A stretch of 64,000 nt of DNA from Alcaligenaceae bacterium (GCA_013416395.1 JACCEP010000005.1:186001-250000), one strand, 5' to 3'; shown: positions 17,559 through 30,178, counted from the stretch's first letter. Program-made: numbers and translations. Notes: generated by a model from the sequence alone, not told the origin.

Positions 17559-18974
17559 ATGGTTTCTTTCATCAATCAATCTGTCCGACGAACTTTGTCG
17601 CAAGAAGGTCTGACTTCATTCCAGGCGCAATTTGGTGAACGGTTCATCACCTCGGATGCAGTGCGGCAACACCACGGTACCGATGAGTCGCCATACCCGG
17701 TTTGTCCGCCGGAGGCTGTGATTTTTCCCCGCAATATCGACGACGTGGTTGCCGCCGTCAGGCTTTGTAATAAGTACAAGGTACCCATCATTCCGTTTGG
17801 TATTGGCTCTTCACTTGAGGGCCACATCTTGGCGATTGAAGGAGGGGTTACGCTGGATTTTGCAGAAATGAACAAGGTCCTGGCCATTAATGCCGAAGAC
17901 TTTACCGTTACTGTTGAGCCGGGTGTCATACGCACGCAATTAAATGACGAAATTCGCCATACCGGTTTGTTCTTTCCCATAGACCCTGGGGCGTATGCCA
18001 GCATAGGCGGCATGGCCGCCACCCGCGCCTCGGGTACCAATGCAGCAGTGCGTTACGGCACCATGCGAGAGAACGTGGTGTCACTAAAGGTCGTTACGGC
18101 CGAGGGTGAAGTCATACGCACAAGCAGTCGGGCGCGCAAGTCTTCAGCTGGCTACGATCTAACACGCTTGTTCGTGGGCAGCGAGGGCACGTTGGGCATC
18201 ATTGTTGAAGTCACGGTGCGCGTCTACCCCCAGCCTGAGGCGGTCACAGCAGCCATCTGCAACTTTCCTTCACTGACCGCCGCTGTGCAGTCTGTCATCG
18301 AAATCATGCAAAGCGGCGTGGCGATTGCGCGGGTTGAGTTCATGGATGAGCGCGCGGTAGCTGCCGTCAATCGCTACAGCAAGCTGGGTCTGAAAGAAAC
18401 GCCGTTGCTGCTGTTTGAGTTTCATGGCAGTCAGACAGGCGTACGAGAACAGGCGGAAATTGTTCAGGAGATCGTTCGGGACAATGGGGGGATGGATTTC
18501 GAGTGGGCAGATCGCCCGGAAGACCGCACGCGCTTGTGGACCGCACGCCATAACTCGCATTATTCAGGCTTGCAGTTGCGTCCGGGTTCACGCAGTGTGG
18601 CCACTGACGTGTGCGTGCCGATCTCGCGGCTTGCGGAATGTGTCACGCAAACCGCCGAAGATCTTGAAGCCATGCCTTTCCCGTGCACGATAGTCGGGCA
18701 CGTGGGCGATGGCAATTTCCATGTGCAAATGCTTATTGATCCCGACAGTGAGGACGAATGGCAGAAGTCCGAGCATATAAATCGTCGTTTGATTACCCGT
18801 GCGATCCAGATGGATGGCACGTGTTCAGGCGAGCATGGCGTAGGCGTACACAAAATGGAATTTCTGAAAGAAGAGCATGGTGAGGCGGGATTAAACCTCA
18901 TGCGACTCATTAAGCATGCCTATGACCCGAATAATATTTTCAATCCCGGCAAGCTGGTGTCTTGGAAGGCTTAG
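17559..18974 (+). CDS. FAD-linked oxidase, D-lactate/glycolate dehydrogenase (GlcD/DLD) type
   Basis: About 471 residues. An N-terminal PCMH-type FAD-binding domain (PFGIGSSLEGHILAIEGGVT, and GGMAATRASGTNAAVRYGTM) is followed by a C-terminal FAD oxidase domain with HVGDGNFHVQMLI and the cluster CSGEHGVGVHK. This composition fits D-2-hydroxyacid dehydrogenases that pass electrons to cytochrome or quinone. It would suit oxidation of D-lactate or glycolate produced by the sugar-acid pathway. The start is uncertain: GTG 17520, ATG 17553 and ATG 17559 are all possible, none with a strong ribosome site. Confidence 0.88.
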   Translation: MVSFINQSVRRTLSQEGLTSFQAQFGERFITSDAVRQHHGTDESPYPVCPPEAVIFPRNIDDVVAAVRLCNKYKVPIIPFGIGSSLEGHILAIEGGVTLDFAEMNKVLAINAEDFTVTVEPGVIRTQLNDEIRHTGLFFPIDPGAYASIGGMAATRASGTNAAVRYGTMRENVVSLKVVTAEGEVIRTSSRARKSSAGYDLTRLFVGSEGTLGIIVEVTVRVYPQPEAVTAAICNFPSLTAAVQSVIEIMQSGVAIARVEFMDERAVAAVNRYSKLGLKETPLLLFEFHGSQTGVREQAEIVQEIVRDNGGMDFEWADRPEDRTRLWTARHNSHYSGLQLRPGSRSVATDVCVPISRLAECVTQTAEDLEAMPFPCTIVGHVGDGNFHVQMLIDPDSEDEWQKSEHINRRLITRAIQMDGTCSGEHGVGVHKMEFLKEEHGEAGLNLMRLIKHAYDPNNIFNPGKLVSWKA

Positions 18975-19009
18975 CGGCTGTCAGACTGTTTAACCAGGCA
19001 TTCAGTTCT

Positions 19010-19092
19010 AGGTTTCAGGGCCAGGTTTCAGGACCAGGTTTCAGGACCAGGTTTCAGGACCAGGTTTCAGGACCAGGACCAGGACCAGGACC
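19010..19092 (+). repeat. Tandem 13-bp repeats followed by 6-bp repeats
   Basis: Five direct copies of AGGTTTCAGG(A/G)CC (19010-19074) run into three copies of AGGACC (19075-19092), the 6-mer matching the junction of the 13-mer. They lie in the 330-nt gap between the FAD oxidase and leuC. A short CCGCG/CGCGG stem follows at about 19101-19114. No gene was found in the gap. Confidence 0.9.
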
Positions 19093-19178
19093 CCGAATAT
19101 CCGCGTAGTCGCGGCCATTTTTGGACGCGCATCTTCATGGAGGGTGAAACGACGATGCGCCGGCGTCCCTGTTACTTT

Positions 19179-19226
19179 TTATACCAGTATAAATGCTCGT
19201 CTTGTACAGCGAAATGATACTGGCAT
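19179..19226 (+). promoter_or_regulatory. Paired palindromic sites upstream of leuC
   Basis: TTATACCAGTATAA (19179-19192) is a perfect 6+6 palindrome, and a related copy, ATACTGGCAT, lies at 19217-19226. The second is also a 9/10 inverted match of the first. Centre spacing is about 36 bp and the pair lies 80-125 nt before the leuC start. This is the usual form of a two-site operator for a dimeric regulator, but the regulator is not identified. Confidence 0.45.
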
Positions 19227-19304
19227 AATAGTTCGCATGCTTGGCAAATGAGGGGGTGTCCCCGTTTGTCTTTCAACCTGCCTTTGGTTTTTCGGGAACC
19301 TATC

Positions 19305-20708
19305 ATGCCTCAAACCTTATATGACAAACTCTGGAGCGCGCACGTCGTGCATCAAGAGTCAGACGGAACCTGTCTGCTGTATATAGACCGGCACCTGCTG
19401 CACGAAGTGACCAGCCCCCAGGCTTTCGAAGGCCTGAAACTGGCTGACCGCAAGCCCTGGCGCATCAGCGCAAACCTGGCGGTTTCTGATCACAACGTGC
19501 CCACGACGGCACGCAACGAAGGCATTACTGACCCCGTGTCGCGCCTGCAGGTCGAAACGCTCGACAAAAACTGCGAAAATTACGGTATTACCCAATATCG
19601 CATGAATGACCGACGCCAGGGCATTGTTCACATTATCGGGCCAGAGCAGGGCGCAACGCTGCCCGGTATGACGGTTGTCTGTGGAGACTCGCATACCAGC
19701 ACGCATGGCGCGTTTGGTGCGCTGGCGTTTGGCATTGGCACGTCTGAGGTCGAGCACGTACTGGCCACGCAGACCTTGCTGATGAAAAAGAACAAGAACA
19801 TGCTTGTGCGGATTGAAGGTGCATTGCCCATAGGCTGTACAGCCAAAGATCTGGTGCTTTATGTTATTGGCAAGATCGGTACGGCAGGTGGCAACGGCCA
19901 TGCTATTGAATTCGCTGGCAGCACCATACGTGCGCTGTCGGTCGAAGGGCGCATGACCGTGTGCAATATGGCCATTGAGGCGGGTGCGCGCTCGGGTATG
20001 GTCGCTGTCGACCAGAAAACTATCGATTATTGCCGAGGCCGCCCCTATGCACCGATTGGCGCATTGTGGGATCAGGCCGTTGCATATTGGCGTACGCTGC
20101 ATACTGACGAAGGTGCAAAGTTTGACCGTGTAGTCGAAATCGATGCGCGTGAAATCGTGCCACAAGTATCTTGGGGCACATCCCCTGAAATGGTATTGCC
20201 GGTTGACGCCCGCGTTCCTGATCCTGATCGGGAAAAAGATGATGTACGCCGCAACGGTATGGAGCGCGCGCTGCAGTACATGGGCTTGAAGCCGAATATG
20301 CCCATTACAGATATCAAGATTGACAAAGTGTTTATCGGGTCCTGTACCAATGCCCGTATCGAAGACTTGCGCGCGGCGGCCACGGTCGCCCGTGGTCGTC
20401 GGGTAGCTTCGTCTGTCAAGCTGGCCATGGTGGTGCCAGGCTCGGGGCTGGTCAAGGCCCAGGCTGAGCAGGAAGGGCTGGATAAAATCTTTATTGCGGC
20501 AGGTTTTGAGTGGCGCGAGCCAGGGTGCTCCATGTGTCTGGCCATGAACGCAGACCGGCTTGAGCCGGGCGAACGTTGTGCGTCAACGTCCAACCGCAAC
20601 TTTGAAGGGCGTCAAGGGCAGGGTGGGCGTACGCATCTGGTGAGCCCGGCTATGGCTGCCGCTGCCGCTATAGCCGGCCATTTTGTCGACGTTCGCAATT
20701 TGTCATAG
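19305..20708 (+). CDS. leuC: 3-isopropylmalate dehydratase large subunit
   Basis: With LeuD it isomerises 2-isopropylmalate to 3-isopropylmalate in leucine synthesis. The 467-residue length is exact for the family. 4Fe-4S ligands are visible in [13 protein letters not shown] and CSMCLAMN, and [19 protein letters not shown] is the aconitase-fold signature. ATG 19305 ([10 protein letters not shown]) is the family start; an in-frame ATG at 19248 would add 19 atypical residues. It heads leuC-leuD-leuB-asd. Confidence 0.97.
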   Translation: MPQTLYDKLWSAHVVHQESDGTCLLYIDRHLLHEVTSPQAFEGLKLADRKPWRISANLAVSDHNVPTTARNEGITDPVSRLQVETLDKNCENYGITQYRMNDRRQGIVHIIGPEQGATLPGMTVVCGDSHTSTHGAFGALAFGIGTSEVEHVLATQTLLMKKNKNMLVRIEGALPIGCTAKDLVLYVIGKIGTAGGNGHAIEFAGSTIRALSVEGRMTVCNMAIEAGARSGMVAVDQKTIDYCRGRPYAPIGALWDQAVAYWRTLHTDEGAKFDRVVEIDAREIVPQVSWGTSPEMVLPVDARVPDPDREKDDVRRNGMERALQYMGLKPNMPITDIKIDKVFIGSCTNARIEDLRAAATVARGRRVASSVKLAMVVPGSGLVKAQAEQEGLDKIFIAAGFEWREPGCSMCLAMNADRLEPGERCASTSNRNFEGRQGQGGRTHLVSPAMAAAAAIAGHFVDVRNLS

Positions 20709-20716
20709 GATCCGTC

Positions 20717-21367
20717 ATGCAAGCATTTACTACCCATAAAGGGCTGGTCGCCCCGCTTGACCGCGAAAACGTCGACACTGACTTGATCATTCCCAAGCAG
20801 TTTCTGAAATCTATTCAGCGTACTGGCTTTGGGCCAAACCTGTTTGATGAGCTGCGTTATCTTGATCACGGCGAGCCGGGCATGGACAACAGCAAGCGTC
20901 CGGTCAACCCCGACTTTGTGCTGAACCAGCCGCGTTACAAGGGCGCTTCGGTATTGTTGGCGCGCAAGAATTTTGGCTGTGGCTCCAGCCGCGAGCATGC
21001 GCCATGGGCTCTGGTGCAATTTGGTTTTCGTGCCATTATTGCGCCTTCCTATGCAGATATTTTCTTTAACAACAGCTTCAAAAATGGGCTGCTGCCTATC
21101 GTGTTGCCTGAGCTTCAGGTGGCTCGTCTTTTCGACGAAGCTAAAGCGTTTGTCGGTTATCAGTTGCTCATTGATCTTGAACGCCAGGTTGTGGTCAAAG
21201 AAGACGGGAGCGAACTGGCCTTTGACGTCGAGCCGTTTCGCAAACATTGCCTGCTCAATGGTCTTGATGAAATTGGGCTGACATTGCAAAAAGCCGATAA
21301 GATCCGTGCTTTTGAAGCAGAGCGACTGGCCCGTCATCCATGGATTGCAGGTGGCCCCGCCCTTTGA
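20717..21367 (+). CDS. leuD: 3-isopropylmalate dehydratase small subunit
   Basis: The swivelling domain partner of LeuC, 216 residues, with the family features [18 protein letters not shown] near the N-terminus and [18 protein letters not shown] around residue 83. It begins 8 nt after leuC, so the two are co-translated as expected for the heterodimer. Confidence 0.97.
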   Translation: MQAFTTHKGLVAPLDRENVDTDLIIPKQFLKSIQRTGFGPNLFDELRYLDHGEPGMDNSKRPVNPDFVLNQPRYKGASVLLARKNFGCGSSREHAPWALVQFGFRAIIAPSYADIFFNNSFKNGLLPIVLPELQVARLFDEAKAFVGYQLLIDLERQVVVKEDGSELAFDVEPFRKHCLLNGLDEIGLTLQKADKIRAFEAERLARHPWIAGGPAL

Positions 21368-21402
21368 TTTTAATGTCGCTTAACGGCGGCGTTGCGGTAC
21401 CT

Positions 21403-21434
21403 ATGCCGGTGTCTCGCGAGTGGGGCACCGGCAT
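21403..21434 (+). other. Hairpin between leuD and leuB
   Basis: ATGCCGGTG (21403-21411) pairs perfectly with CACCGGCAT (21426-21434) around a 14-nt loop. No U tract follows, so it probably acts on RNA stability or partial termination within the leu operon rather than ending it. Confidence 0.45.
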
Positions 21435-21488
21435 TGTGATGCTGGGGCGTGGTCGTTGCGAAATAAGTTTTTATACTTAGGAAATACA

Positions 21489-22565
21489 ATGACATACAAA
21501 ATTGCAGTACTGCCGGGCGACGGCATTGGCTCCGAAATTACAGAACAAGCCCAGCGAGTGCTGGGAGCCCTGGGGCTTGATCTGGAGATGACCACGGCCC
21601 CTGTGGGTGGCACTGCCTATGACTTGCACGGGCACCCGTTGCCACCGTCGACGCTGGAGCTGGCTCAGTCGTCGAACGCCATTCTTTTTGGTGCGGTAGG
21701 TGACTGGAAATACGACAGCCTGGCCCGCGAGTTACGGCCTGAACAGGCAATTTTGGGTCTGCGTAAAGCCTTGGGCCTGTTTGCCAATTTCAGACCGGCT
21801 ATTTTGTACCCCCAGCTTGCCAATGCCTCGTCGCTCAAGCCAGAGATTGTGGCTGGGCTAGATATTTTGATTGTGCGCGAACTTACTGGCGATATCTATT
21901 TTGGCCAGCCCCGTGGCAGCCGGATTGCTGAAGACGGGCCTTTCAAAGGCGAGCGCCAGGGTTTTGACACCATGCATTATGCCGAAACCGAAGTGCGCCG
22001 AATCGCCCGTGTTGCCTTCCAGGCCGCACAAAAGCGTCAGAAGCGCCTGTGTAGTGTCGACAAGGCCAATGTGTTGGAAACGTCGCAGTTCTGGCGTGAC
22101 ATTGTCATTAGCGTGGCTGCCGAGTACCCTGATGTCGAGCTTTCACATATGTATGTCGATAATGCGGCCATGCAGTTGGTGCGCGCGCCCAAAGAGTTTG
22201 ACGTTATTGTTACCGGCAATTTGTTTGGCGATATATTGTCTGATGAAGCCGCCATGCTCACGGGCTCCATAGGAATGCTGCCTTCCGCATCGCTCAATGC
22301 TTCCAATCAGGGCCTTTACGAGCCCAGCCATGGCTCCGCCCCCGATATAGCCGGAAAAAACATGGCTAACCCGCTGGCAACGATTTTATCGGCCGCCATG
22401 TTGCTGCGTTATTCGCTCAATGAAGAAGCACAGGCATGCCGTGTAGAAGCAGCTGTACAGGCTGTTCTGGAGCAAGGTCTGCGTACGGCGGACATCTTTG
22501 AACAGGGCTCAACCAAAGTTTCTACCTCTGAAATGGGCGATGCAGTGCTTAAGGCATTAGAATAA
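21489..22565 (+). CDS. leuB: 3-isopropylmalate dehydrogenase
   Basis: Oxidative decarboxylation of 3-isopropylmalate with NAD in leucine synthesis. The family motifs are [10 protein letters not shown] at the N-terminus, [15 protein letters not shown] around residue 135, and [20 protein letters not shown] near 280. From ATG 21489 it is 358 residues, the normal length; the frame extends upstream to 21420 without coding character. It follows leuD by 121 nt, across a hairpin. Confidence 0.97.
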   Translation: MTYKIAVLPGDGIGSEITEQAQRVLGALGLDLEMTTAPVGGTAYDLHGHPLPPSTLELAQSSNAILFGAVGDWKYDSLARELRPEQAILGLRKALGLFANFRPAILYPQLANASSLKPEIVAGLDILIVRELTGDIYFGQPRGSRIAEDGPFKGERQGFDTMHYAETEVRRIARVAFQAAQKRQKRLCSVDKANVLETSQFWRDIVISVAAEYPDVELSHMYVDNAAMQLVRAPKEFDVIVTGNLFGDILSDEAAMLTGSIGMLPSASLNASNQGLYEPSHGSAPDIAGKNMANPLATILSAAMLLRYSLNEEAQACRVEAAVQAVLEQGLRTADIFEQGSTKVSTSEMGDAVLKALE

Positions 22566-22602
22566 TGTTTCAGATCTGATTTCAATTACCAGAGTAACTC
22601 TC

Positions 22603-23733
22603 ATGACTCAAGCTGTAGGTTTGGTCGGGTGGCGTGGCATGGTGGGCTCAGTCCTCATGCAGCGCATGCGCGACGAAAATGATTTTTCGCTATTTGAACC
22701 GGTGTTTTTTTCCACCAGCAATGCAGGTGGCGACGCGCCTGAGTGGGCTGATGGTGCAGGCAAGCTGCAAGACGCCTACGATATTGACGCGCTCAAAAAG
22801 CTGCCCATTATTCTTACCGCCCAAGGCGGCGATTACACCAGCGCCGTTTACGGTAAGTTGCGTAATGCCGGCTGGGATGGCATCTGGATCGACGCGGCCA
22901 GCACGTTGCGTATGGCCGATGACGCCATAATTGTGCTTGATCCCGTCAATCGTCCGGTTATTGACGCCGCCCTCTCGCGCGGTATCAAAAACTTCGTAGG
23001 CGGTAACTGCACGGTAAGCTGCATGCTCATGGGGCTGGCAGGCCTGTTCAATCAAGACTTGATTGAATGGATGACCAGCATGACCTATCAGGCTGCCTCG
23101 GGTGGTGGTGCGCGGCACATGCGCGAACTGCTCACGCAGTTTGGGCTTATTAACGAAGCGGTAAGGCCGTTGCTCGACGACCCCGCTTCGGCCATTCTTG
23201 AAATCGATCGCGGTGTGCTTAAGGCACAACAAGGGTCAGGTTTGCCCACCGAAAACTTTGGTGTGCCGCTGGCCGGCAGTCTTATTCCCTGGATTGACAA
23301 AGACATGGGAGACGGCGTATCTCGCGAAGAATGGAAGGGCGGCGCCGAGACCAATAAAATTCTGGGCAGAGGCGAGGCCTTTGGCACGCCAGCTACGCCT
23401 ATTGATGGTTTGTGCGTGCGTATAGGTGCCATGCGCAGCCATAGTCAGGCGCTTACCATCAAGCTCAAGCGTGATGTGCCCATCAACGAGGTGGCCGACA
23501 TTCTGCGCGAAGGCTCCAAGTGGGCTAAGGTGTTACCCAATGAGCGCGAGGTATCCATGCAGCAGCTGACTCCCGTGGCGGTTACGGGTACGCTTGATAT
23601 TCCGGTTGGGCGTCTACGTAAAATGTCCATGGGCCCTGAGTATCTCAGCGCCTTTACCGTCGGCGACCAGCTGCTTTGGGGCGCTGCCGAACCATTGCGC
23701 CGCATGTTGCGCATTTCTCTGGGTCAACTCTAA
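22603..23733 (+). CDS. asd: Aspartate-semialdehyde dehydrogenase
   Basis: Reduces aspartyl phosphate to the semialdehyde, the branch point to lysine/diaminopimelate, threonine and methionine. [18 protein letters not shown] is the NADP site and the catalytic Cys136 sits in GGNCTVSCM. At 376 residues it is full length. The gene follows leuB by 37 nt and precedes fimV by 9 nt, the usual order in this group of bacteria. Confidence 0.97.
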   Translation: MTQAVGLVGWRGMVGSVLMQRMRDENDFSLFEPVFFSTSNAGGDAPEWADGAGKLQDAYDIDALKKLPIILTAQGGDYTSAVYGKLRNAGWDGIWIDAASTLRMADDAIIVLDPVNRPVIDAALSRGIKNFVGGNCTVSCMLMGLAGLFNQDLIEWMTSMTYQAASGGGARHMRELLTQFGLINEAVRPLLDDPASAILEIDRGVLKAQQGSGLPTENFGVPLAGSLIPWIDKDMGDGVSREEWKGGAETNKILGRGEAFGTPATPIDGLCVRIGAMRSHSQALTIKLKRDVPINEVADILREGSKWAKVLPNEREVSMQQLTPVAVTGTLDIPVGRLRKMSMGPEYLSAFTVGDQLLWGAAEPLRRMLRISLGQL

Positions 23734-23742
23734 GACAAGCCT

Positions 23743-26040
<2,298 letters not shown>

Positions 26041-26045
26041 TCGCC

Positions 26046-26855
26046 ATGCCTCGTATGGCGTTAAGCCTGACCTATGACGGGTCAGCGTGGCATGGCTGGC
26101 AAAAACAGCCGGACGGGCGTACGGTGCAAGATGCCTTTGAAGCATGTTTGTCGCGATTTCTTGACCAGCCTGTTGCCACAATATGTGCTGGGCGCACCGA
26201 TGCGGGCGTCCATGCACTGTCCCAGATCGTTCACCTGGATACGACTGCCGTACGCCGTGAAGAATCCTGGGTGAGGGGGCTGAACACCCTGCTTCCCAAA
26301 GGCATTGCGGTGCAATGGGCGCAACCCGTCTCTGAAACCTTTCATGCGCGGTTTTCAGCCTTGTCCCGCACTTATGTATATATCGTGCGCAATACTCGAG
26401 TGCGCACGCCTTTGATGCACAAGCGTGTGGGCTGGATTTATCATCCACTTGATGACGATCGTATGCTTGATGCCGCCAGGCGGTTGCTGGGCGAACATGA
26501 TTTCACAAGCTTTCGTTCGGCAGAGTGCCAGGCCGCCAGCCCGGTTCGTACAATGCATGCGCTTGATATCGTGCGGCGTGGTGACTACCTGTTGTTCACA
26601 TTTCGGGCTAACGCATTCTTGCATCATATGGTGCGTAATCTGATGGGAGCCCTGTTGTGCGTGGGGCAGGCCAAGAAGGAGCCAGGCTGGATGGACGAAC
26701 TGCTTGCCGCGCGGGACCGGCGTCTTGCAGCGCCCACGTTCGCCCCGCACGGTTTGTATCTTGCTGCGGTAGAGTACCCTTTGGCTTTTGGTTTGCCTGA
26801 TCTTAGTGCAGGTGAGGCCCTGGCGACACACACGGGGTTTGAGCTGCGCGCATGA
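26046..26855 (+). CDS. truA: tRNA pseudouridine(38-40) synthase
   Basis: Modifies uridines 38-40 in the anticodon arm of many tRNAs. The catalytic Asp is in [14 protein letters not shown] (about residues 47-60), and [17 protein letters not shown] near 196-212 is a family signature. Length of 269 residues is normal. It starts 5 nt after fimV. Confidence 0.95.
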   Translation: MPRMALSLTYDGSAWHGWQKQPDGRTVQDAFEACLSRFLDQPVATICAGRTDAGVHALSQIVHLDTTAVRREESWVRGLNTLLPKGIAVQWAQPVSETFHARFSALSRTYVYIVRNTRVRTPLMHKRVGWIYHPLDDDRMLDAARRLLGEHDFTSFRSAECQAASPVRTMHALDIVRRGDYLLFTFRANAFLHHMVRNLMGALLCVGQAKKEPGWMDELLAARDRRLAAPTFAPHGLYLAAVEYPLAFGLPDLSAGEALATHTGFELRA

Positions 26856-27173
26856 GCGTCGGGTGAAGTGTGTCGGCCAAAAGCCATGCTGACTGCGTAC
26901 TGGGCTACGCTTAATTTATAGAGCGTGGCCACTTGTTATTTGCCATTAAGGTTGGCCACGCTGATTTCAGGCATATATTATTAGAAAACGCGTACTGGAT
27001 GTCGTGTCCTTGCTTCTTATATATAGGGGCTGATACCAACAGCGCGACATAATGTAATCGTATAGAATTTACGCGGCCCGGCTGACAGCATGAACTTCTA
27101 TCAGAAAACAACGTTGCAGGCGGGATCGGCCCGCGCACTTTACCCGTGCAGGCATCTCCTTGAAGTGTGAACC
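26856..27173 (+). other. Intergenic region upstream of TRAP pair, with inverted repeat
   Basis: No gene was found in these 318 nt. AGCGTGGCCA (26922-26931) and TGGCCACGCT (26953-26962) form a perfect 10-bp inverted repeat around a 21-nt loop, about 210 nt before the TRAP start. It has no T tract and could be an end-of-truA hairpin or an operator. Confidence 0.5.
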
Positions 27174-27818
27174 ATGAAATTCTTATTATCGATTTCCAGG
27201 CTTATCGACCGTCTTAATACGTTGGTTGGCAAAAGCGTAATCTGGTTGACGCTTTTAGTGGTGCTGGTAAGCGCCACCAATGCGGTTATTCGCAAAGTAT
27301 TTAGCGAAAGCTCCAACGCGTGGCTTGAGCTGCAATGGTATTTGTTTGGTGCCATTTTTTTGCTGGCAGCCGGGTATACCTACCTCGTCAACGAGCATGT
27401 ACGTGTAGACGTACTGTCACAAAAGCTCTCGCGGCGCACCCAGATCAAAATAGAAATCTTTGGCATTATTTTCTTTTTATTCCCTTTTTGTGTCCTCATA
27501 TTCTGGCTTTCTTTGCCATTTTTCTATCAGTCGCTCGTTCTACACGAGCAGTCCTCCAACACAGGCGGGCTAATACGCTGGCCAGTCAAGCTGTTGATAC
27601 CAGCAGGCTTTTTTCTGCTTATTTTGGCGGGCTTGTCGCAACTGATCAAATGCGTTGGCTACCTGCTTGGGCAGTGCCCAGATCCACTGGCGCGCAAAGA
27701 GGGAAAGACCGCCGAAGAAGAGCTGGCTGACGAAATTATCAAGCAAAGCAGCGCAGGTGACATCCTCAGTGACAGCACTGAACATCATTCATCCGTCACA
27801 CAGGATAAGGGCCGTTAA
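27174..27818 (+). CDS. TRAP transporter small membrane subunit (mannitol/chloroaromatic type)
   Basis: A 214-residue protein with four membrane segments; NAWLELQWYLFGAIFLLAAG (residues about 48-67) is characteristic of the small subunit in the FcbT2-like TRAP group. A hydrophilic C-terminal tail of about 45 residues is longer than usual. The large subunit gene starts 2 nt after its stop. No receptor gene accompanies the pair in this window. Confidence 0.88.
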   Translation: MKFLLSISRLIDRLNTLVGKSVIWLTLLVVLVSATNAVIRKVFSESSNAWLELQWYLFGAIFLLAAGYTYLVNEHVRVDVLSQKLSRRTQIKIEIFGIIFFLFPFCVLIFWLSLPFFYQSLVLHEQSSNTGGLIRWPVKLLIPAGFFLLILAGLSQLIKCVGYLLGQCPDPLARKEGKTAEEELADEIIKQSSAGDILSDSTEHHSSVTQDKGR

Positions 27819-27820
27819 TC

Positions 27821-29503
27821 ATGGAGTTTTTTATCGATAATCTGGCCCCGATCATGTTTATTAACCTGATCGTGTTTTTGTTGCTGGGCTTTCCGGTCGC
27901 TTTTTCGCTGGCGGCAAACGGTATTCTGTACGGGCTGGTTGCCATTGAGTTTGACCTGATGCAACCGGCGCTTTTTCAGGCGTTGCCGCAGCGCGTCTTT
28001 GGCATTGTCTCCAACGATACGCTTCTGGCTGTTCCCTTCTTTACGCTCATGGGGCTTATTCTCGAGCGGTCTGGCATGGCTGAAGACCTGCTTGAAACCG
28101 TAGGGCAGCTATTTGGCCCGATTCGGGGTGGCCTGGCGATTGCCGTTGTGCTGGTTGGCGCCATGCTGGCTGCTACCACTGGGGTGGTGTCGGCGTCTGT
28201 AATATCGATGGGGCTTATCTCTTTGCCCATCATGCTGCGCTATGGTTATGACAGGCGACTGGCCACCGGCGTGATCGCGGCGTCGGGCACGCTGTCGCAA
28301 ATTATTCCCCCATCACTTGTGCTGATCATTCTGGCTGATCAGCTTGGCCGCTCCATTGGCGATATGTATCGTGGCGCCATGGTGCCTGGCATGATGCTTG
28401 CGGGTCTATACATACTTTATGTAATCGTTGTCGCGTTTGTAAAACCAAGCGCGGCACCAGCGCTGCCCAAAGAGGCGCGTGTCTATGTCAAGCCAGATGG
28501 TAGCCGAGGCTTGCGTTCGTTGCTGGTACTTACGCTCATTGCCACGGTTATTTCGTACTTTACGACCCAGCATTATTTTCACGAGCACACACAGGTGCCA
28601 GTCGACGAGCGTGTGGTGGTCAGCCTGGTTGCCTGGGGTGTTGTGGCATTCGTCATAGCCATGGGGAACAGGTTGCTGCGGCTCGGGTGGCTGTCTGAAA
28701 TCGCTGAAAGAGTCGTGTTCGTCATGATTCCGCCGCTGTTTCTTATCTTTCTGGTGCTGGGTACCATTTTTATTGGCATGGCTACGCCTACTGAGGGCGG
28801 CGCCATGGGTGCGGTCGGGGCATTGGCCATGGCAGTGGGAAGAGGGCGGTTTTCGTTTTCTTTGCTCAAGCAAGCCATGGAGACCACCACCAAGCTGTCA
28901 TGTTTCGTGATCTTTATTCTTGTTGGTTCCACCGTATTTAGCCTGAGCTTTCGCGGCATCAATGGCGATATCTGGATCGAGCAACTGCTCATGGGGCTGC
29001 CAGGTGGAGAGTGGGGGTTTCTGATTGTTGTCAGCCTGCTTACTTTCTTTCTGGCGTTTTTCCTCGATTTCTTTGAACTTGCCTTTATTATCGTGCCGTT
29101 GCTCGGGCCGGTGGCCGACAAAATGGGCATAGACCTGATCTGGTTCGGTGTATTACTGGCCGTTAATATGCAAACGTCGTTTGTGCATCCGCCTTTTGGT
29201 TTTGCGCTGTTTTACTTGCGCTCGGTTGCACCCAAAGAAGATTACCGCGACCGTGTTACCGGAAAAATGATCCGCAAGGTTACAACCGGCGATATCTACT
29301 GGGGTTCAGTGCCTTTCATTTTCATTCAGGTAACCATGGTTGCGCTGGTTCTGCTGTTTCCGGGCTTGGTCACGCATTACAAACACGATGAAGTCCAGGT
29401 TGATCCGGCGACAATTAACTTTGGCAGTGGCAACGACTACGGCTCGGGCGTTTATGGTGCCGGTGACGCAGGTTCGGGTGATGCCGGCGCCGCGTTTCAA
29501 TAG
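27821..29503 (+). CDS. TRAP transporter large permease subunit (mannitol/chloroaromatic type)
   Basis: A 560-residue membrane protein, long for DctM because it belongs to the FcbT3-like group with an extra loop around residues 205-265. Core blocks: GVVSASVISMGLISLPIMLR and GTLSQIIPPSLVLIILADQL. The last 27 residues are glycine-rich and probably disordered. With the small subunit just upstream it forms a membrane complex. The needed periplasmic receptor must be encoded elsewhere. Confidence 0.92.
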   Translation: MEFFIDNLAPIMFINLIVFLLLGFPVAFSLAANGILYGLVAIEFDLMQPALFQALPQRVFGIVSNDTLLAVPFFTLMGLILERSGMAEDLLETVGQLFGPIRGGLAIAVVLVGAMLAATTGVVSASVISMGLISLPIMLRYGYDRRLATGVIAASGTLSQIIPPSLVLIILADQLGRSIGDMYRGAMVPGMMLAGLYILYVIVVAFVKPSAAPALPKEARVYVKPDGSRGLRSLLVLTLIATVISYFTTQHYFHEHTQVPVDERVVVSLVAWGVVAFVIAMGNRLLRLGWLSEIAERVVFVMIPPLFLIFLVLGTIFIGMATPTEGGAMGAVGALAMAVGRGRFSFSLLKQAMETTTKLSCFVIFILVGSTVFSLSFRGINGDIWIEQLLMGLPGGEWGFLIVVSLLTFFLAFFLDFFELAFIIVPLLGPVADKMGIDLIWFGVLLAVNMQTSFVHPPFGFALFYLRSVAPKEDYRDRVTGKMIRKVTTGDIYWGSVPFIFIQVTMVALVLLFPGLVTHYKHDEVQVDPATINFGSGNDYGSGVYGAGDAGSGDAGAAFQ

Positions 29504-29512
29504 GGGCTGGTA

Positions 29513-30178
29513 ATGACACAGAATCTTTCGGGGCGCGTACGCGTCAAAGTATGCGGCCTGACGCGCCCACAAGACGTACAGGCGGCCGTGCAGAGCGGAT
29601 CCGATGCCATAGGCCTGGTGTTCTACCCGGCCAGTCGCCGTGCCGTCAGCATAGAGCAGGCCATTGCTCTGCGCACCTTGGTACCCGCTTTTGTCAGTGT
29701 TGTGGCGTTGTTCGTTAACGCGTCCGAGGCCGAAGTCCGTGAAGTGATCGAACAAGTGCAGCCTGATCTTCTGCAGTTTCACGGTGATGAGTCTGCGCAA
29801 TACTGTGAGTCTTTTGGTCATCGTTATATCAGGGCCTTCAGAGTGGGTGGACCTAGTATGGAAAATGCCGCACAGGTGCTTGCTGTTTGTCGCCAGTACA
29901 TGTCGGCAAGCGCCTGGCTGTTTGACAGCCATAGCGCAGGGTTTGGTGGTAGCGGCCTCGCGTTGGAGCAAACCTTGCTCGATGACGTACTCAAGGCTGA
30001 GGACGGCCGCCCGGTGGTGTTGGCCGGCGGGCTTCGGGCCGACACCGTGGCGCAGTCCATCCGTGTAGTAAAGCCCTATGCGGTTGACGTAAGCAGTGGT
30101 GTTGAAAGCGCCGCTGGCATCAAGTCTGCAGAAAAAATAGCAGTCTTTATCCGTGCGGTGCACGACAGCAAGCCCTGA
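29513..30178 (+). CDS. trpF: Phosphoribosylanthranilate isomerase
   Basis: Third step of tryptophan synthesis: an Amadori rearrangement of phosphoribosylanthranilate. The catalytic Cys is in VKVCGLTRPQDV and the Asp in WLFDSHSAGFGGSG; VDVSSGVESAAGIKS near the C-terminus is the phosphate site. The length is 221 residues. In related genomes trpF usually precedes trpB and trpA, but here the next gene is kynU, 40 nt downstream. Confidence 0.95.
   Translation: MTQNLSGRVRVKVCGLTRPQDVQAAVQSGSDAIGLVFYPASRRAVSIEQAIALRTLVPAFVSVVALFVNASEAEVREVIEQVQPDLLQFHGDESAQYCESFGHRYIRAFRVGGPSMENAAQVLAVCRQYMSASAWLFDSHSAGFGGSGLALEQTLLDDVLKAEDGRPVVLAGGLRADTVAQSIRVVKPYAVDVSSGVESAAGIKSAEKIAVFIRAVHDSKP

Noticed and set aside
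20612-21337. 241-codon minus-strand ORF over leuD
   Set aside because: Shadow of leuD, which has all family motifs on the plus strand.
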